Origin: an uncultured Clostridia bacterium | GTDB taxonomy: Bacteria; Bacillota; Clostridia; Oscillospirales; Acutalibacteraceae | Reading direction: 5' to 3' | Length of the DNA: 64,000 nucleotides | Assembly (NCBI GenBank): GCA_937884995.1 | Contig: CAKZZL010000014.1 | Location: 46,574 to 110,573, forward strand | Shown here: in pieces, positions 53,386 through 61,030 of the stretch | Position numbering within the stretch: the stretch's first letter is position 1 | How the letters are laid out: each line of letters begins with the position of its first letter | The notes under the pieces: generated by a model | The model's database searches: none | What the model was told of the DNA's origin: nothing | What the model saw: the letters and a program-made list of their open reading frames with translations, nothing else | Translations under genes and position numbers: made by a program

Positions 53386-54116
53386 CGGATATCAGAATCT
53401 ATCAGATCGATCTGGACAGGGACAACGACGGCGTTGCCTTTGAACCCTACGGAAATCTGGCCCGCTATCAGGGCAGTCCGGACGTCAATCCGGCGCTTTA
53501 TGACAAGGTATTCGACGGTGCGGTGGATGCTTCAGACATTGAAGATATCTACCGCATTTTCAATGCCGAAAAACCGGAAGGATACGAAGGCAGATCTCTT
53601 TCCGTATCCGATGTCGTCGAGATCGTAAAGACGGATGATATCAAGCCCGGCTTTTACTACTGCGACAGCATCGGTTTCAAACCGGTCCTGTTTGACGCGG
53701 AGCACGTAAAGGAACCGGAAAACGAAAAGATCACGGTCGTGATGCTGGAACCCGGTAAGGTCGCAAGGACCGCCGAGATCGGCACCTCCCTTGCGGATCT
53801 GCAGAAGGCCGTCGGCGGCATGATCGAAGCCTACTATCCCTTTGAAGAGGAGGTCTGCATCGTCTGCAACGACGAGGGTAAGTTCAACGGGATGAGTCCC
53901 TGCAGAGCCGTCTATGATCCGGAAGGAAGAATGATGGATATCATCTTCGGCCCGTGCTTCATCTGCGACTGCAGAGGCGAAAACTTCGGTTCCCTCAGCC
54001 AGGATCAGATCAAACGTTATACGGAACAGTTCAGGAACCCTGAACACTATTTCAGAATCGGCGGCGAGATACGAGCCGAACCTTATGAACCGAAGGTCCA
54101 CGACCTTTCGAGGTAG
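53382..54116 (+). CDS. YodL/DUF3846-type protein
   Basis: This 244-residue protein seems to combine a YodL-like N-terminal domain (YQIDLDRDNDGVAFEPYGNL, short form IYQIDLDRD) with a DUF3846-like C-terminal domain (MLEPGKVARTAEIGTSLADLQKAVGG, short form PGKVART, then GPCFICDCRGENFGSL). Both families are known only from Gram-positive mobile elements and have no assigned function. The gene is the last before the non-coding oriT-like stretch. Confidence 0.75.
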   Translation: MTDIRIYQIDLDRDNDGVAFEPYGNLARYQGSPDVNPALYDKVFDGAVDASDIEDIYRIFNAEKPEGYEGRSLSVSDVVEIVKTDDIKPGFYYCDSIGFKPVLFDAEHVKEPENEKITVVMLEPGKVARTAEIGTSLADLQKAVGGMIEAYYPFEEEVCIVCNDEGKFNGMSPCRAVYDPEGRMMDIIFGPCFICDCRGENFGSLSQDQIKRYTEQFRNPEHYFRIGGEIRAEPYEPKVHDLSR

Positions 54117-54119
54117 CCT

Positions 54120-54225
54120 GCGGTGAAGGTCGCAAGGGTCTGCGGCATTTTACCAGCAAGCATCGCCTTTTGACGGCAAAAGGCAGCTTGTTGGGGTAGC
54201 CCCAAACCCTTGCACTCGGCTGAAA
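54120..54225 (+). other. Probable origin of transfer (oriT)
   Basis: The 118-base gap before mobC contains an 8-bp outer stem (54154-54161 with 54186-54193, one wobble pair). It encloses a perfect 7-bp inner hairpin GCCTTTT/AAAAGGC (54165-54171, 54178-54184). A GGGG-TAG-CCCC hairpin (54193-54203) and AAACCCTTGCA follow. An inverted repeat next to a conserved short sequence immediately upstream of mobC and a MOBP relaxase is the usual oriT arrangement. The nick site cannot be fixed; a position just after the hairpin (around 54204-54216) is most likely. Confidence 0.6.
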
Positions 54226-54234
54226 GGAGGAATT

Positions 54235-54549
54235 ATGGCAAGACGCACGGTCAAGATCGACCTGCGCTTAACGGAAAGCGAGGCGGCTGCGCTGAACCGG
54301 GATGTACAGAAGGCGGGCGTCTCCCGCGAAGCCTATCTGAGAGCTCTGATCCGCAGGATGCCGCTGAAGGAGAAACCATCAAAAGATGTGATCGACGTCC
54401 TGAGGAGCCTGCAGCAGATCAGCAACAACATGAATCAGATCGCTGTGAAAGCGAATGCCAAAGGCTTCGTGGACACGGCTTCTTACTGGGAGAATGTCAG
54501 ATGGTTGCGGGATACGGTGAGCAAGCTGATGGAGGTGTTTTTTTCGTAA
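54235..54549 (+). CDS. mobC: MobC-family relaxosome accessory protein
   Basis: MobC-type proteins bind oriT and help the relaxase open the DNA. The 104 residues have an N-terminal ribbon-helix-helix (RTVKIDLRLTESEAAALNRD) and the MobC helix pair ending in LQQISNNMNQIAVKANA (short form ISNNMNQIA), the classic signature. GAAAGGAGGAATT precedes the ATG. It overlaps the relaxase start (TAATG). Confidence 0.9.
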   Translation: MARRTVKIDLRLTESEAAALNRDVQKAGVSREAYLRALIRRMPLKEKPSKDVIDVLRSLQQISNNMNQIAVKANAKGFVDTASYWENVRWLRDTVSKLMEVFFS

Positions 54550-55991
54550 TGGCAACCACATCCATCTGGAGAGTCAAGGGATATATCGGAAAGGTCCTTC
54601 TCTACGCGGAGAACCCGGACAAGACGACGGAGCCGGAAGTGATCAAAGTCCCGGAGAGCGCCGACAGGGATTCTCTCGGCGACGTGATCGCCTATGCAGG
54701 CCGCGAGGAAGCGACCAACCAGAGGCAGCTCGTCTGGGGCATCCACTGCACTCCCGAAACGGCGCGAGACGACATGCTCCGGGTCAAAAAGGCCTACGGC
54801 AAAGAGGACGGAACGATCGCCTATCACGGGTACCAGTCATTTGCCGAAGGCGAGGTCACGCCGGAGCTTGCTCATGAGATCGGCATCCGGCTTGCGCAGG
54901 AGGTCTGGGGAGAGCGCTATCAGGTCCTGGTTTGCACGCACCTTGACAAGAAGAATCACATTCATAACCACTTCGTGGTGAACACGGTCTCCTTCGTGGA
55001 CGGGATCAAATATCACCGGACCAATGAAGACTACCAGCTGATGAGGGATGTATCCGACAGGCTGTGCCGGGAATACGGACTATCCGTTGTGAAGCATCCG
55101 GAAGGCAAAAAGAAAAACTACGGTGAATGGCAGGCTGAGAAAAACGGCAAGCCAACCTACCGCAGCAGGATCCGTGAGGATATCGACCGGGCAATAGCGG
55201 CTTCTCTTACGGAATCGGAGTTCTACGACGCCCTGGAGGAAATGGGCTACGAACTGAAGCTTTTTGCCGCATCCGGCAAAGAACTTCAGCGGCCGTCGCT
55301 CCGTCCGAAAGGCTCGGAACGTTTCTTCCGATTTGACCGGCTCGGTGAGGACTACTCGCTGGATGAGATATCCAACCGGATTCTGGAGAATATCCACAGA
55401 AAAGATCCGTTCCCGGAGGAAACGATGGAGACTGTCCGGAAGTACCGTTCTTCCCACCCGCCGAAATGCAAAGCAGGCGGACTGGCCCGGCTGTATTACT
55501 TCTACTGCTACGAGCTTCATATCATTGTCCGGTTTCCTGCTTCCGTGCAGAAGGTATCGCACTTTATGCGGGAGGACATCCGGAAGCTGGACAGGCTGGA
55601 TGCTCAGACCCGGTTCCTCGGAGAAAACAGCATTGAGACCTATGAAGATCTGGAAAGCTACCAGGATCGGGCCGAGGAAGAGATCGGATATCTCAAGCGG
55701 GACCGGGATCAGCTGCAAAACGAGCTGAAGCGCGTCATCCGGAAAGGCGACGAGGCCGAGATCCTGGCGGTAAAGGGCCGGATTTCCGTTATAAGCGCTA
55801 AGATCCGGAAACTCAGAGACAATATTGAAATCTGCGGCAGCGTGGAGAAACGCGCCGCGCAGCTGCAGGCTGAATATGACAGTCTGCATAAAGAAACCAA
55901 TGTAAAGGAGGAATCGACTGATGAACTACTCAGGGGAAGCGGCGGAACAGGTCGTGAGGATGAGCCTCAACGGCGTGGAAGTCGCGGCTAA
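54549..55991 (+). CDS. MOBP-family relaxase (MobA/VirD2-like)
   Basis: The relaxase nicks oriT, stays bound to the 5' end and pilots the strand into the recipient. The protein has 480 residues from ATG 54549. The N-terminal domain contains the three-histidine metal site H137-x-H139-x-H141 within HIHNHFVVN, H131 upstream, and a candidate catalytic tyrosine in GYIGKVLLY near the N terminus. The C-terminal third (about 365-470) is coiled coil. The frame upstream of 54549 is open but out of register with mobC and does not encode relaxase sequence. Its 3' end overlaps pcfB by 71 bases. Confidence 0.92.
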   Translation: MATTSIWRVKGYIGKVLLYAENPDKTTEPEVIKVPESADRDSLGDVIAYAGREEATNQRQLVWGIHCTPETARDDMLRVKKAYGKEDGTIAYHGYQSFAEGEVTPELAHEIGIRLAQEVWGERYQVLVCTHLDKKNHIHNHFVVNTVSFVDGIKYHRTNEDYQLMRDVSDRLCREYGLSVVKHPEGKKKNYGEWQAEKNGKPTYRSRIREDIDRAIAASLTESEFYDALEEMGYELKLFAASGKELQRPSLRPKGSERFFRFDRLGEDYSLDEISNRILENIHRKDPFPEETMETVRKYRSSHPPKCKAGGLARLYYFYCYELHIIVRFPASVQKVSHFMREDIRKLDRLDAQTRFLGENSIETYEDLESYQDRAEEEIGYLKRDRDQLQNELKRVIRKGDEAEILAVKGRISVISAKIRKLRDNIEICGSVEKRAAQLQAEYDSLHKETNVKEESTDELLRGSGGTGREDEPQRRGSRG

Positions 55992-56718
55992 GATCAGCGG
56001 CAAGGCGGCCGAAAGGCTTGCGGTGCTGCTGTATGCAGTCCTGCGGGATCAGAAGAAAACCAGCGGCAAAATCCGCCTTACCAACATGCTGAAGAGCGGA
56101 AAAGAGCTGAAGGTTTTCGCCGTAAAGGACAGCGAACTCAAGAAGTTCTGCGAAGAGGCAAAAAGGTACGGCGTGCTTTACTGCGTCCTGAAGGATAATA
56201 CCGCAAAAGACGGGCTTACGGACATTATGGTACGCGCCGAGGACGCCAGCAAGATCAACCGTATATTTGAGCGTTTCAATCTTGCGACTGTAGATATGGG
56301 TTCCGTCAGAGCGGAAATCCAGAAAGCAAAGGACGCAAAAGCGCAGACTGGCGAGGATATTCCTGCGCCGGAACGCGTGCAGACGGTTGACGACAAGCTG
56401 AATCAGTTTCTGGAAGAAGTGGTCAGGGATGAACCCAACCCCACGGCTGAGCAGCCGGAAAATCAAAACCCCACCACGGCCCGGACTGTGAAGTCCCGTC
56501 GGTCCGAGCCTTTATCAGAGAACAGAAGGTCCCCAGACGGCGTGGGCGGCCCTGAGCCTGAAGAACCGGATTCACGTCCCTCAGTCAGAAAGGAACTGCG
56601 CAGCATCCGGGAGGAGCAGAGACAGAGGCCGTCTGAAGGGATCCGCGAGAACGTGCCGGAGGCAGAACACATCCCTGTCCCTGTACGGAAAAAGGCCGAA
56701 CGAGAGGAGGCACTGTAA
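55921..56718 (+). CDS. pcfB: PcfB-family protein (DUF3801)
   Basis: This 265-residue protein matches PcfB/DUF3801 over residues 1-125 (GVEVAAKISGKAAERLAVLLYA, DQKKTSGKIRLTNMLKSG, short forms GKAAERL and GKIRLTNML). The C-terminal half is disordered and charged. In pCF10 this protein works with the coupling protein near the membrane during DNA transfer. AAGGAGGAATC precedes the ATG. The TAATG overlap with the next small gene couples them. Confidence 0.87.
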   Translation: MNYSGEAAEQVVRMSLNGVEVAAKISGKAAERLAVLLYAVLRDQKKTSGKIRLTNMLKSGKELKVFAVKDSELKKFCEEAKRYGVLYCVLKDNTAKDGLTDIMVRAEDASKINRIFERFNLATVDMGSVRAEIQKAKDAKAQTGEDIPAPERVQTVDDKLNQFLEEVVRDEPNPTAEQPENQNPTTARTVKSRRSEPLSENRRSPDGVGGPEPEEPDSRPSVRKELRSIREEQRQRPSEGIRENVPEAEHIPVPVRKKAEREEAL

Positions 56719-56912
56719 TGGCACCGGATGAGAAAGTAGTCGTAACGCTGGACGATTTTGAACAGCGACTGATGGTCAGCGGACTCGCTGATTTCCGCAA
56801 CGATCTGATAAGAGATGATAAGCCTACGGAAGATGTGGACGACCTCATACTGAAGGTCATTGATGCCCCGACACAAAAGGAAAAGAGAAAGGCTGACCGT
56901 GAGGCACGATAA
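56718..56912 (+). CDS. 64-residue protein, paralogue of the one at 51543
   Basis: This small acidic-then-basic protein contains TLDDFEQRLMVSGLADFRND and DKPTEDVDDLILKVI, matching the pattern of the 51-residue protein at 51543-51698. Its 3' end overlaps the virD4 start by 14 bases and its C terminus (QKEKRKADREAR) is strongly basic. No named family is known to me. Placement directly ahead of virD4 suggests a link to transfer. Confidence 0.75.
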   Translation: MAPDEKVVVTLDDFEQRLMVSGLADFRNDLIRDDKPTEDVDDLILKVIDAPTQKEKRKADREAR

Positions 56913-58737
56913 GCTCTCGAAGCAGAACATCATTCTGTACTGCTTCGGCGTTATTCCAGTTGTGTGGATAGCACTTCTGATCGCTCCGTATATTGATGGA
57001 GGCATATTCGAATTCGTAAAAGGTTTCGGGGAAGCTATGAGCGACCCGTTTCATATCACACTGTGCAGCAGCACGCCCAAAGCGGTTTTGCTGCTGCTTG
57101 TGATTTACGGATTTGCTGTCGGCATCTATCTTTCTACAGACCGCAATTACAGAAGGCGCGAGGAACACGGCTCGGCCAAATGGGGCAGGCCGGAAAGCAT
57201 TAACAGGAAATACGCCGATACGCCGAAAACAGAAAACAAGATCCTTACCCAGAACGTATCCATCGGGCTTGACGGACGAAAGCACAGGCGGAACCTGAAC
57301 ACGCTTGTATGCGGAGGATCGGGTTCCGGCAAGACCCGTTTTTTTGCCAAGCCCAACATCATGAACTGCAACACGAGCTATTGCGTTTTGGACCCGAAAG
57401 GCGAATTACTTGCCTCTACTGGCGCCCTTCTGGAAAAGCAGGGATATGAGATCCGCGTGCTGGATCTTGTCAATATGGACAGGTCGCACTGCTACAATCC
57501 GTTCGTTTACCTTAGAAACGACAACGATATCCAGCGCCTGGTGACGAATCTGTTCAAGAACACCACTCCGAAAGGATCCCAAACACAGGATCCTTTCTGG
57601 GACCAGGCAGCGACGATGCTGCTCCTGGCCCTTATTTTTTATCTGCATTACGAGGCGCCGCCTGAGGAACAGAACTTCCCGATGGTAATGGATATGATCC
57701 GTGCCGGTGAGGTCAGGGAGGACGATGAAACATACCGGTCCACGCTGGACGTCCTCTTCGAACGCCTTGAGATGCGAAACCCGGAGCATATAGCCCTCAA
57801 GTATTACCGCAGCTATCACTCTGGTTCCGGAAAGACCCTGAAGTCGATCCAGATCACGCTGATGTCCCGATTGGAAAAGTTCAATCTGGAAAGTCTGGCA
57901 AGCATTACCCAAAACGATGAAATGGATCTGTGGAGTCTGGGAGAAAAGAAAACGGCGATTTTCGCCGTGATCCCGGACAACGACAGTTCGTTCAACTTCC
58001 TTGTGGGAATGCTCTATACGCAGCTCTTCCAGCAGCTCTACTACCAGGCGGACATCATCCACGGCGGCAGGCTTCCCGTACACGTCCACTTCTGTATGGA
58101 CGAGTTCGCGAACGTCGCGCTGCCGGACGAATTTGACAAGCTGCTCTCCACGATGCGTTCGCGTGAGATAAGCGTCAGCATCATTATCCAGAACCTTGCG
58201 CAGCTTAAGGCTCTGTTTGAAAAGCAATGGGAATCCATCGTGGGAAACTGCGACGAGTTCCTGTATCTCGGCGGCAATGAACAATCCACTCATGAATATG
58301 TGTCGAAGCTTCTCGGGAAAGAGACGATCGACACCAACACCTACGGCCGCGCCAGAGGCAGGAACGGGAGCTATACCACGAACTGGCAGATCACGGGCCG
58401 TGAGCTCATGACGCCGGATGAGGTTCGCAAGCTGGATAACCAGTATGCTTTGCTGTTCATTCGCGGTGAATGCCCGGTCGAGGATCTGAAGTATGACATT
58501 ACAAAGCATCCCAACGTCAGGTTCACAACGGATGGCGGTTCCGAGCCGTACCGGCACGGCGAGGATATGATCAGTATCGCTACGCTTGAGGTCAATGAAG
58601 GCCTTCTCAAAAAGGCGCAGACGGATCCTGTCGGTGAAGACGAGTATCTCTTCTTCAGTGAGGAAGAGCTCGAAAAACTAATACTCAAAAAAATGGAGGA
58701 AAAGAAAAATGAGCAGAAAAAACAAGAACAGTCTTGA
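56899..58737 (+). CDS. virD4: VirD4/TraG-family coupling protein
   Basis: This hexameric ATPase links the relaxosome to the secretion channel. From a GTG at 56899 it has 612 residues, chosen because AAAGG lies 6 bases upstream; a TTG/ATG pair 36-39 bases earlier is in frame but poorly placed. Two N-terminal membrane segments (about 11-30, 62-78), Walker A GGSGSGKT at 139-146, and Walker B VHFCMDEFANVALP (short form CMDEFANV) are present. The C terminus is acidic and lysine-rich. It overlaps the Maff2 gene by 29 bases. Confidence 0.93.
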   Translation: MRHDKLSKQNIILYCFGVIPVVWIALLIAPYIDGGIFEFVKGFGEAMSDPFHITLCSSTPKAVLLLLVIYGFAVGIYLSTDRNYRRREEHGSAKWGRPESINRKYADTPKTENKILTQNVSIGLDGRKHRRNLNTLVCGGSGSGKTRFFAKPNIMNCNTSYCVLDPKGELLASTGALLEKQGYEIRVLDLVNMDRSHCYNPFVYLRNDNDIQRLVTNLFKNTTPKGSQTQDPFWDQAATMLLLALIFYLHYEAPPEEQNFPMVMDMIRAGEVREDDETYRSTLDVLFERLEMRNPEHIALKYYRSYHSGSGKTLKSIQITLMSRLEKFNLESLASITQNDEMDLWSLGEKKTAIFAVIPDNDSSFNFLVGMLYTQLFQQLYYQADIIHGGRLPVHVHFCMDEFANVALPDEFDKLLSTMRSREISVSIIIQNLAQLKALFEKQWESIVGNCDEFLYLGGNEQSTHEYVSKLLGKETIDTNTYGRARGRNGSYTTNWQITGRELMTPDEVRKLDNQYALLFIRGECPVEDLKYDITKHPNVRFTTDGGSEPYRHGEDMISIATLEVNEGLLKKAQTDPVGEDEYLFFSEEELEKLILKKMEEKKNEQKKQEQS

Positions 58738-59050
58738 GACCCCAGCGAAGGTTAAGAAGGGCTTCCGCATTTATACTGCGCTCGTCCTGGCTCTTACCCT
58801 GGTGGTCATCACCGGGACCACGGCTTTTGCGGCCGGGAATGATCCTATCAATGTGGTGAACAACCTCAGCGATTTCATCTTCGGTCTCATCCGCGCCGTC
58901 GGACTTATCATCCTCGGCTGGGGCATCGTTCAGGTGGGTATGTCTTTCCAGAGCCACGATCCTTCTCAGCGTTCCAACGGGTTCCTGACTCTCGCGGGCG
59001 GCGTCATCATCACCTTCGCGAAAGAGATCCTGAATCTGATCGTCGGCTGA
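58709..59050 (+). CDS. Maff2-family / VirB2-like pilin-type protein
   Basis: This 113-residue protein has a signal-like N terminus (to about residue 45, ending AFAAG) and two hydrophobic segments. The pattern VNNLSDFIFGLIRAVGLIILGWG (short form FIFGLIRAVG) is typical of Maff2 proteins of Clostridial elements, which resemble VirB2/TrbC pilin subunits. It is probably a structural subunit of the transfer channel. It lies between virD4 and a VirB6-like gene. A hairpin just after it may adjust its expression. Confidence 0.85.
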   Translation: MSRKNKNSLETPAKVKKGFRIYTALVLALTLVVITGTTAFAAGNDPINVVNNLSDFIFGLIRAVGLIILGWGIVQVGMSFQSHDPSQRSNGFLTLAGGVIITFAKEILNLIVG

Positions 59051-59069
59051 TCTGTTATCCGGAAAATAA

Positions 59070-59098
59070 GGGGCGGCCCCTGCAAATGAGGCCGTCCC
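59070..59098 (+). other. Intercistronic hairpin after the Maff2 gene
   Basis: A 9-bp stem GGGGCGGCC/GGCCGTCCC (one G-U pair) with an 11-base loop lies between the pilin-like and VirB6-like genes. It has no T-run and ends just before AAAGGAGG. This fits a stabiliser that lets the upstream pilin be made in excess, rather than a terminator. Confidence 0.5.
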
Positions 59099-59114
59099 GA
59101 AAGGAGGTGCTTGA

Positions 59115-59951
59115 ATGTCGGATAACTGGATTGTACAGAATCTGGAACGGGCCCTGGAAGTCTGGAACGAAAAACTGGCTGAAATATGGATGATCATCAC
59201 CCAGTCACCCGAGAACTTCAAGGGCGGCTCTGTCTGGTCAGTGATCACGAGTATTCACGGAGCGCTGCAGGCGATCGGATACGCACTGCTGGTGCTCTTT
59301 TTCGTTATAGGTGTGATGCGCACCTGCGGCAGCTTCGCGGAAGTGAAAAAGCCCGAACACGCAGTCAAACTCTTTATCCGCTTTGCCATTGCAAAAGGCG
59401 TGGTCACCTACGGCCTTGAACTGATGATGGCCTTTCTGAGCGTCATTCAGGGCGTTATCAGCACCATCATGAACTCCGCCGGGTTCGGTTCGTCCGCGAC
59501 TACTGTGCTGCCTGCGGAGGTCGTTACCGCAATCGAGGACTGCGGGTTCTTTGAAAGCATCCCGCTTTGGGCCGTGACGCTTATCGGAAGCCTGTTCGTC
59601 TGGGTGCTGAGCTTTGTCATGATCCTCAGCGTATACGGCAGGTTCTTCAAACTGTATATGTATACGGCGATTGCGCCGATACCGCTGTCCACCTTTGCCG
59701 GGGAGCCCACGCAGAATGTGGGCAAGAGCTTTCTTAAAAGCTATGCGGGCGTATGCCTTGAAGGCGCGATCATCGTGCTGGCATGCATCATATTCTCTGT
59801 CTTTGCTTCCAGCCCGCCGGTCGTTGATACAAATGCAGCAGCGGCGTCTATGGTCTGGAGCTATATCGGAGAGCTCATCTTCAACATGCTGATCCTTGTC
59901 GGCTCCGTTAAGATGGCGGACCGTATCGTAAGAGAAATGATGGGACTTTAA
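59115..59951 (+). CDS. VirB6/TrbL-like conjugation membrane protein (CD1107-type)
   Basis: This 278-residue protein has five to six hydrophobic segments and matches the CD1107/VirB6-like family of Tn1549-type elements. Examples are NLERALEVWNEKLAEIWMI at the N terminus and LYMYTAIAPIPLSTFAGEPTQNVGKSFLKSY in the centre (short forms TAIAPIPLS, GKSFLKSY). It probably forms the inner-membrane part of the DNA channel. AAAGGAGGTGC precedes the ATG. It precedes a DUF5688 gene by 18 bases. Confidence 0.87.
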   Translation: MSDNWIVQNLERALEVWNEKLAEIWMIITQSPENFKGGSVWSVITSIHGALQAIGYALLVLFFVIGVMRTCGSFAEVKKPEHAVKLFIRFAIAKGVVTYGLELMMAFLSVIQGVISTIMNSAGFGSSATTVLPAEVVTAIEDCGFFESIPLWAVTLIGSLFVWVLSFVMILSVYGRFFKLYMYTAIAPIPLSTFAGEPTQNVGKSFLKSYAGVCLEGAIIVLACIIFSVFASSPPVVDTNAAAASMVWSYIGELIFNMLILVGSVKMADRIVREMMGL

Positions 59952-59969
59952 TGGAAAGAAGGAATGACT

Positions 59970-60650
59970 ATGAATACGTACACGATACAAAGCTATGAAG
60001 ATATCCGGGACAGACTGCGAGTCAGGGTCATGGATATCAAAGGAAACACGGAAACGCTGCAGAACGCGGTTTATGAGCCGGTCGGTTGCGGTCTTGCGCT
60101 GGTAGCCTATATGGAGCTTCCGGAAGAGATCGCCGAGGACGGCATTGCCAATGTTCCCAGAGGGCTTATTGAGAACATGCCCGATGTTGATGCCGAAAAG
60201 GTGCTTGCTGACGCAATGGAAGGTTCCATCGCCTCCGACGATGCGAAACTATGCGCCATTCAGGACATGCTGATGGGCCCGATCCTCGGAGAGGAGCCGG
60301 AGAACTACCTACGAAGCGACCGTACGCCGGAGGACGGAGTAATGGTGCTGACCACTGGAAAAGGGAGACTTGGAGCATCCGCTTTCTTTTATCCCGAAAT
60401 GGATATCGAAATCGGGAAACGGTTCGGAAGAGATTACTATGTCCTTCCGAGCTCTGTACACGAGGTCCTCATCATGCCGGACAACGGACAGATGACGCCG
60501 ATGGAGCTTGCGAAGATGGTCAAGGAGATCAATGAAACGCAGGTTGCTCCTCAGGACAGGCTCTGCAACAAGGTCTTCCGCTTTCATGTGGAAACAAACG
60601 AGCTTACTGTGGCGGCCGACCCTGACCGCCGCAGAGAAATGGAGAGGTAA
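59970..60650 (+). CDS. DUF5688-type protein
   Basis: This 226-residue soluble protein resembles, from memory, DUF5688, found in Clostridial mobile elements. Features are an N-terminal helical part, a central MVLTTGKGRLGASAFFYPE and the distinctive YYVLPSSVHEVLIMPDN (short form YVLPSSVHEV). No enzyme motif or membrane segment is present. The function is unknown. The second ATG (59970) is better spaced from AAGGA than the first (59964). It interrupts the virB6-prgI order. Confidence 0.75.
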   Translation: MNTYTIQSYEDIRDRLRVRVMDIKGNTETLQNAVYEPVGCGLALVAYMELPEEIAEDGIANVPRGLIENMPDVDAEKVLADAMEGSIASDDAKLCAIQDMLMGPILGEEPENYLRSDRTPEDGVMVLTTGKGRLGASAFFYPEMDIEIGKRFGRDYYVLPSSVHEVLIMPDNGQMTPMELAKMVKEINETQVAPQDRLCNKVFRFHVETNELTVAADPDRRREMER

Positions 60651-60652
60651 CG

Positions 60653-61030
60653 ATGGAAGTAAAGATCAACCGCGAGATCCGCAACTATACGGAATCCATG
60701 TTTTTCGGACTGTCGATGAGACAGTTCTTTTTTTCTGTCGCCGCGATGGGCGTGGCGGTCGCGCTGTACTTCCTGCTGAAGCCTTACTTCGGCACGGAGA
60801 CCGTCTCCTGGATGTGCATCCTCGGAGCGGCTCCGTTTGCCGCGATGGGATTCATCACCTATCACGGAATGACGGCGGAGAAGTTCCTTTGGGCCTGGCT
60901 CAGATCCGAAATGCTGGAGCCTAAGCAGCTGAAATTCGAATCAGGAAACTATTACTACGCGGCGATGAAGGATCTGATCGCCGCTCATGAAAAGGAGGTC
61001 TATAAAGCCCATGATGAAATCGATCAGTAA
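60653..61030 (+). CDS. prgI: PrgI-family membrane protein (VirB3-like)
   Basis: PrgI-type proteins are small membrane parts of Gram-positive conjugation channels, corresponding to VirB3. The 125 residues begin VKINREIRNYTESMFFGLSMRQ (short form EIRNYTESMFFGLS), have two hydrophobic segments (about 25-43 and 50-70), and a basic-acidic C terminus. It overlaps virB4 by 20 bases, the usual VirB3-VirB4 order. Confident at family level. Confidence 0.9.
   Translation: MEVKINREIRNYTESMFFGLSMRQFFFSVAAMGVAVALYFLLKPYFGTETVSWMCILGAAPFAAMGFITYHGMTAEKFLWAWLRSEMLEPKQLKFESGNYYYAAMKDLIAAHEKEVYKAHDEIDQ

Noticed and set aside
54210..54548. N-terminal extension of the relaxase frame
   Set aside because: It overlaps mobC out of register and encodes low-sense sequence. 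The ATG at 54549 begins the recognisable relaxase.
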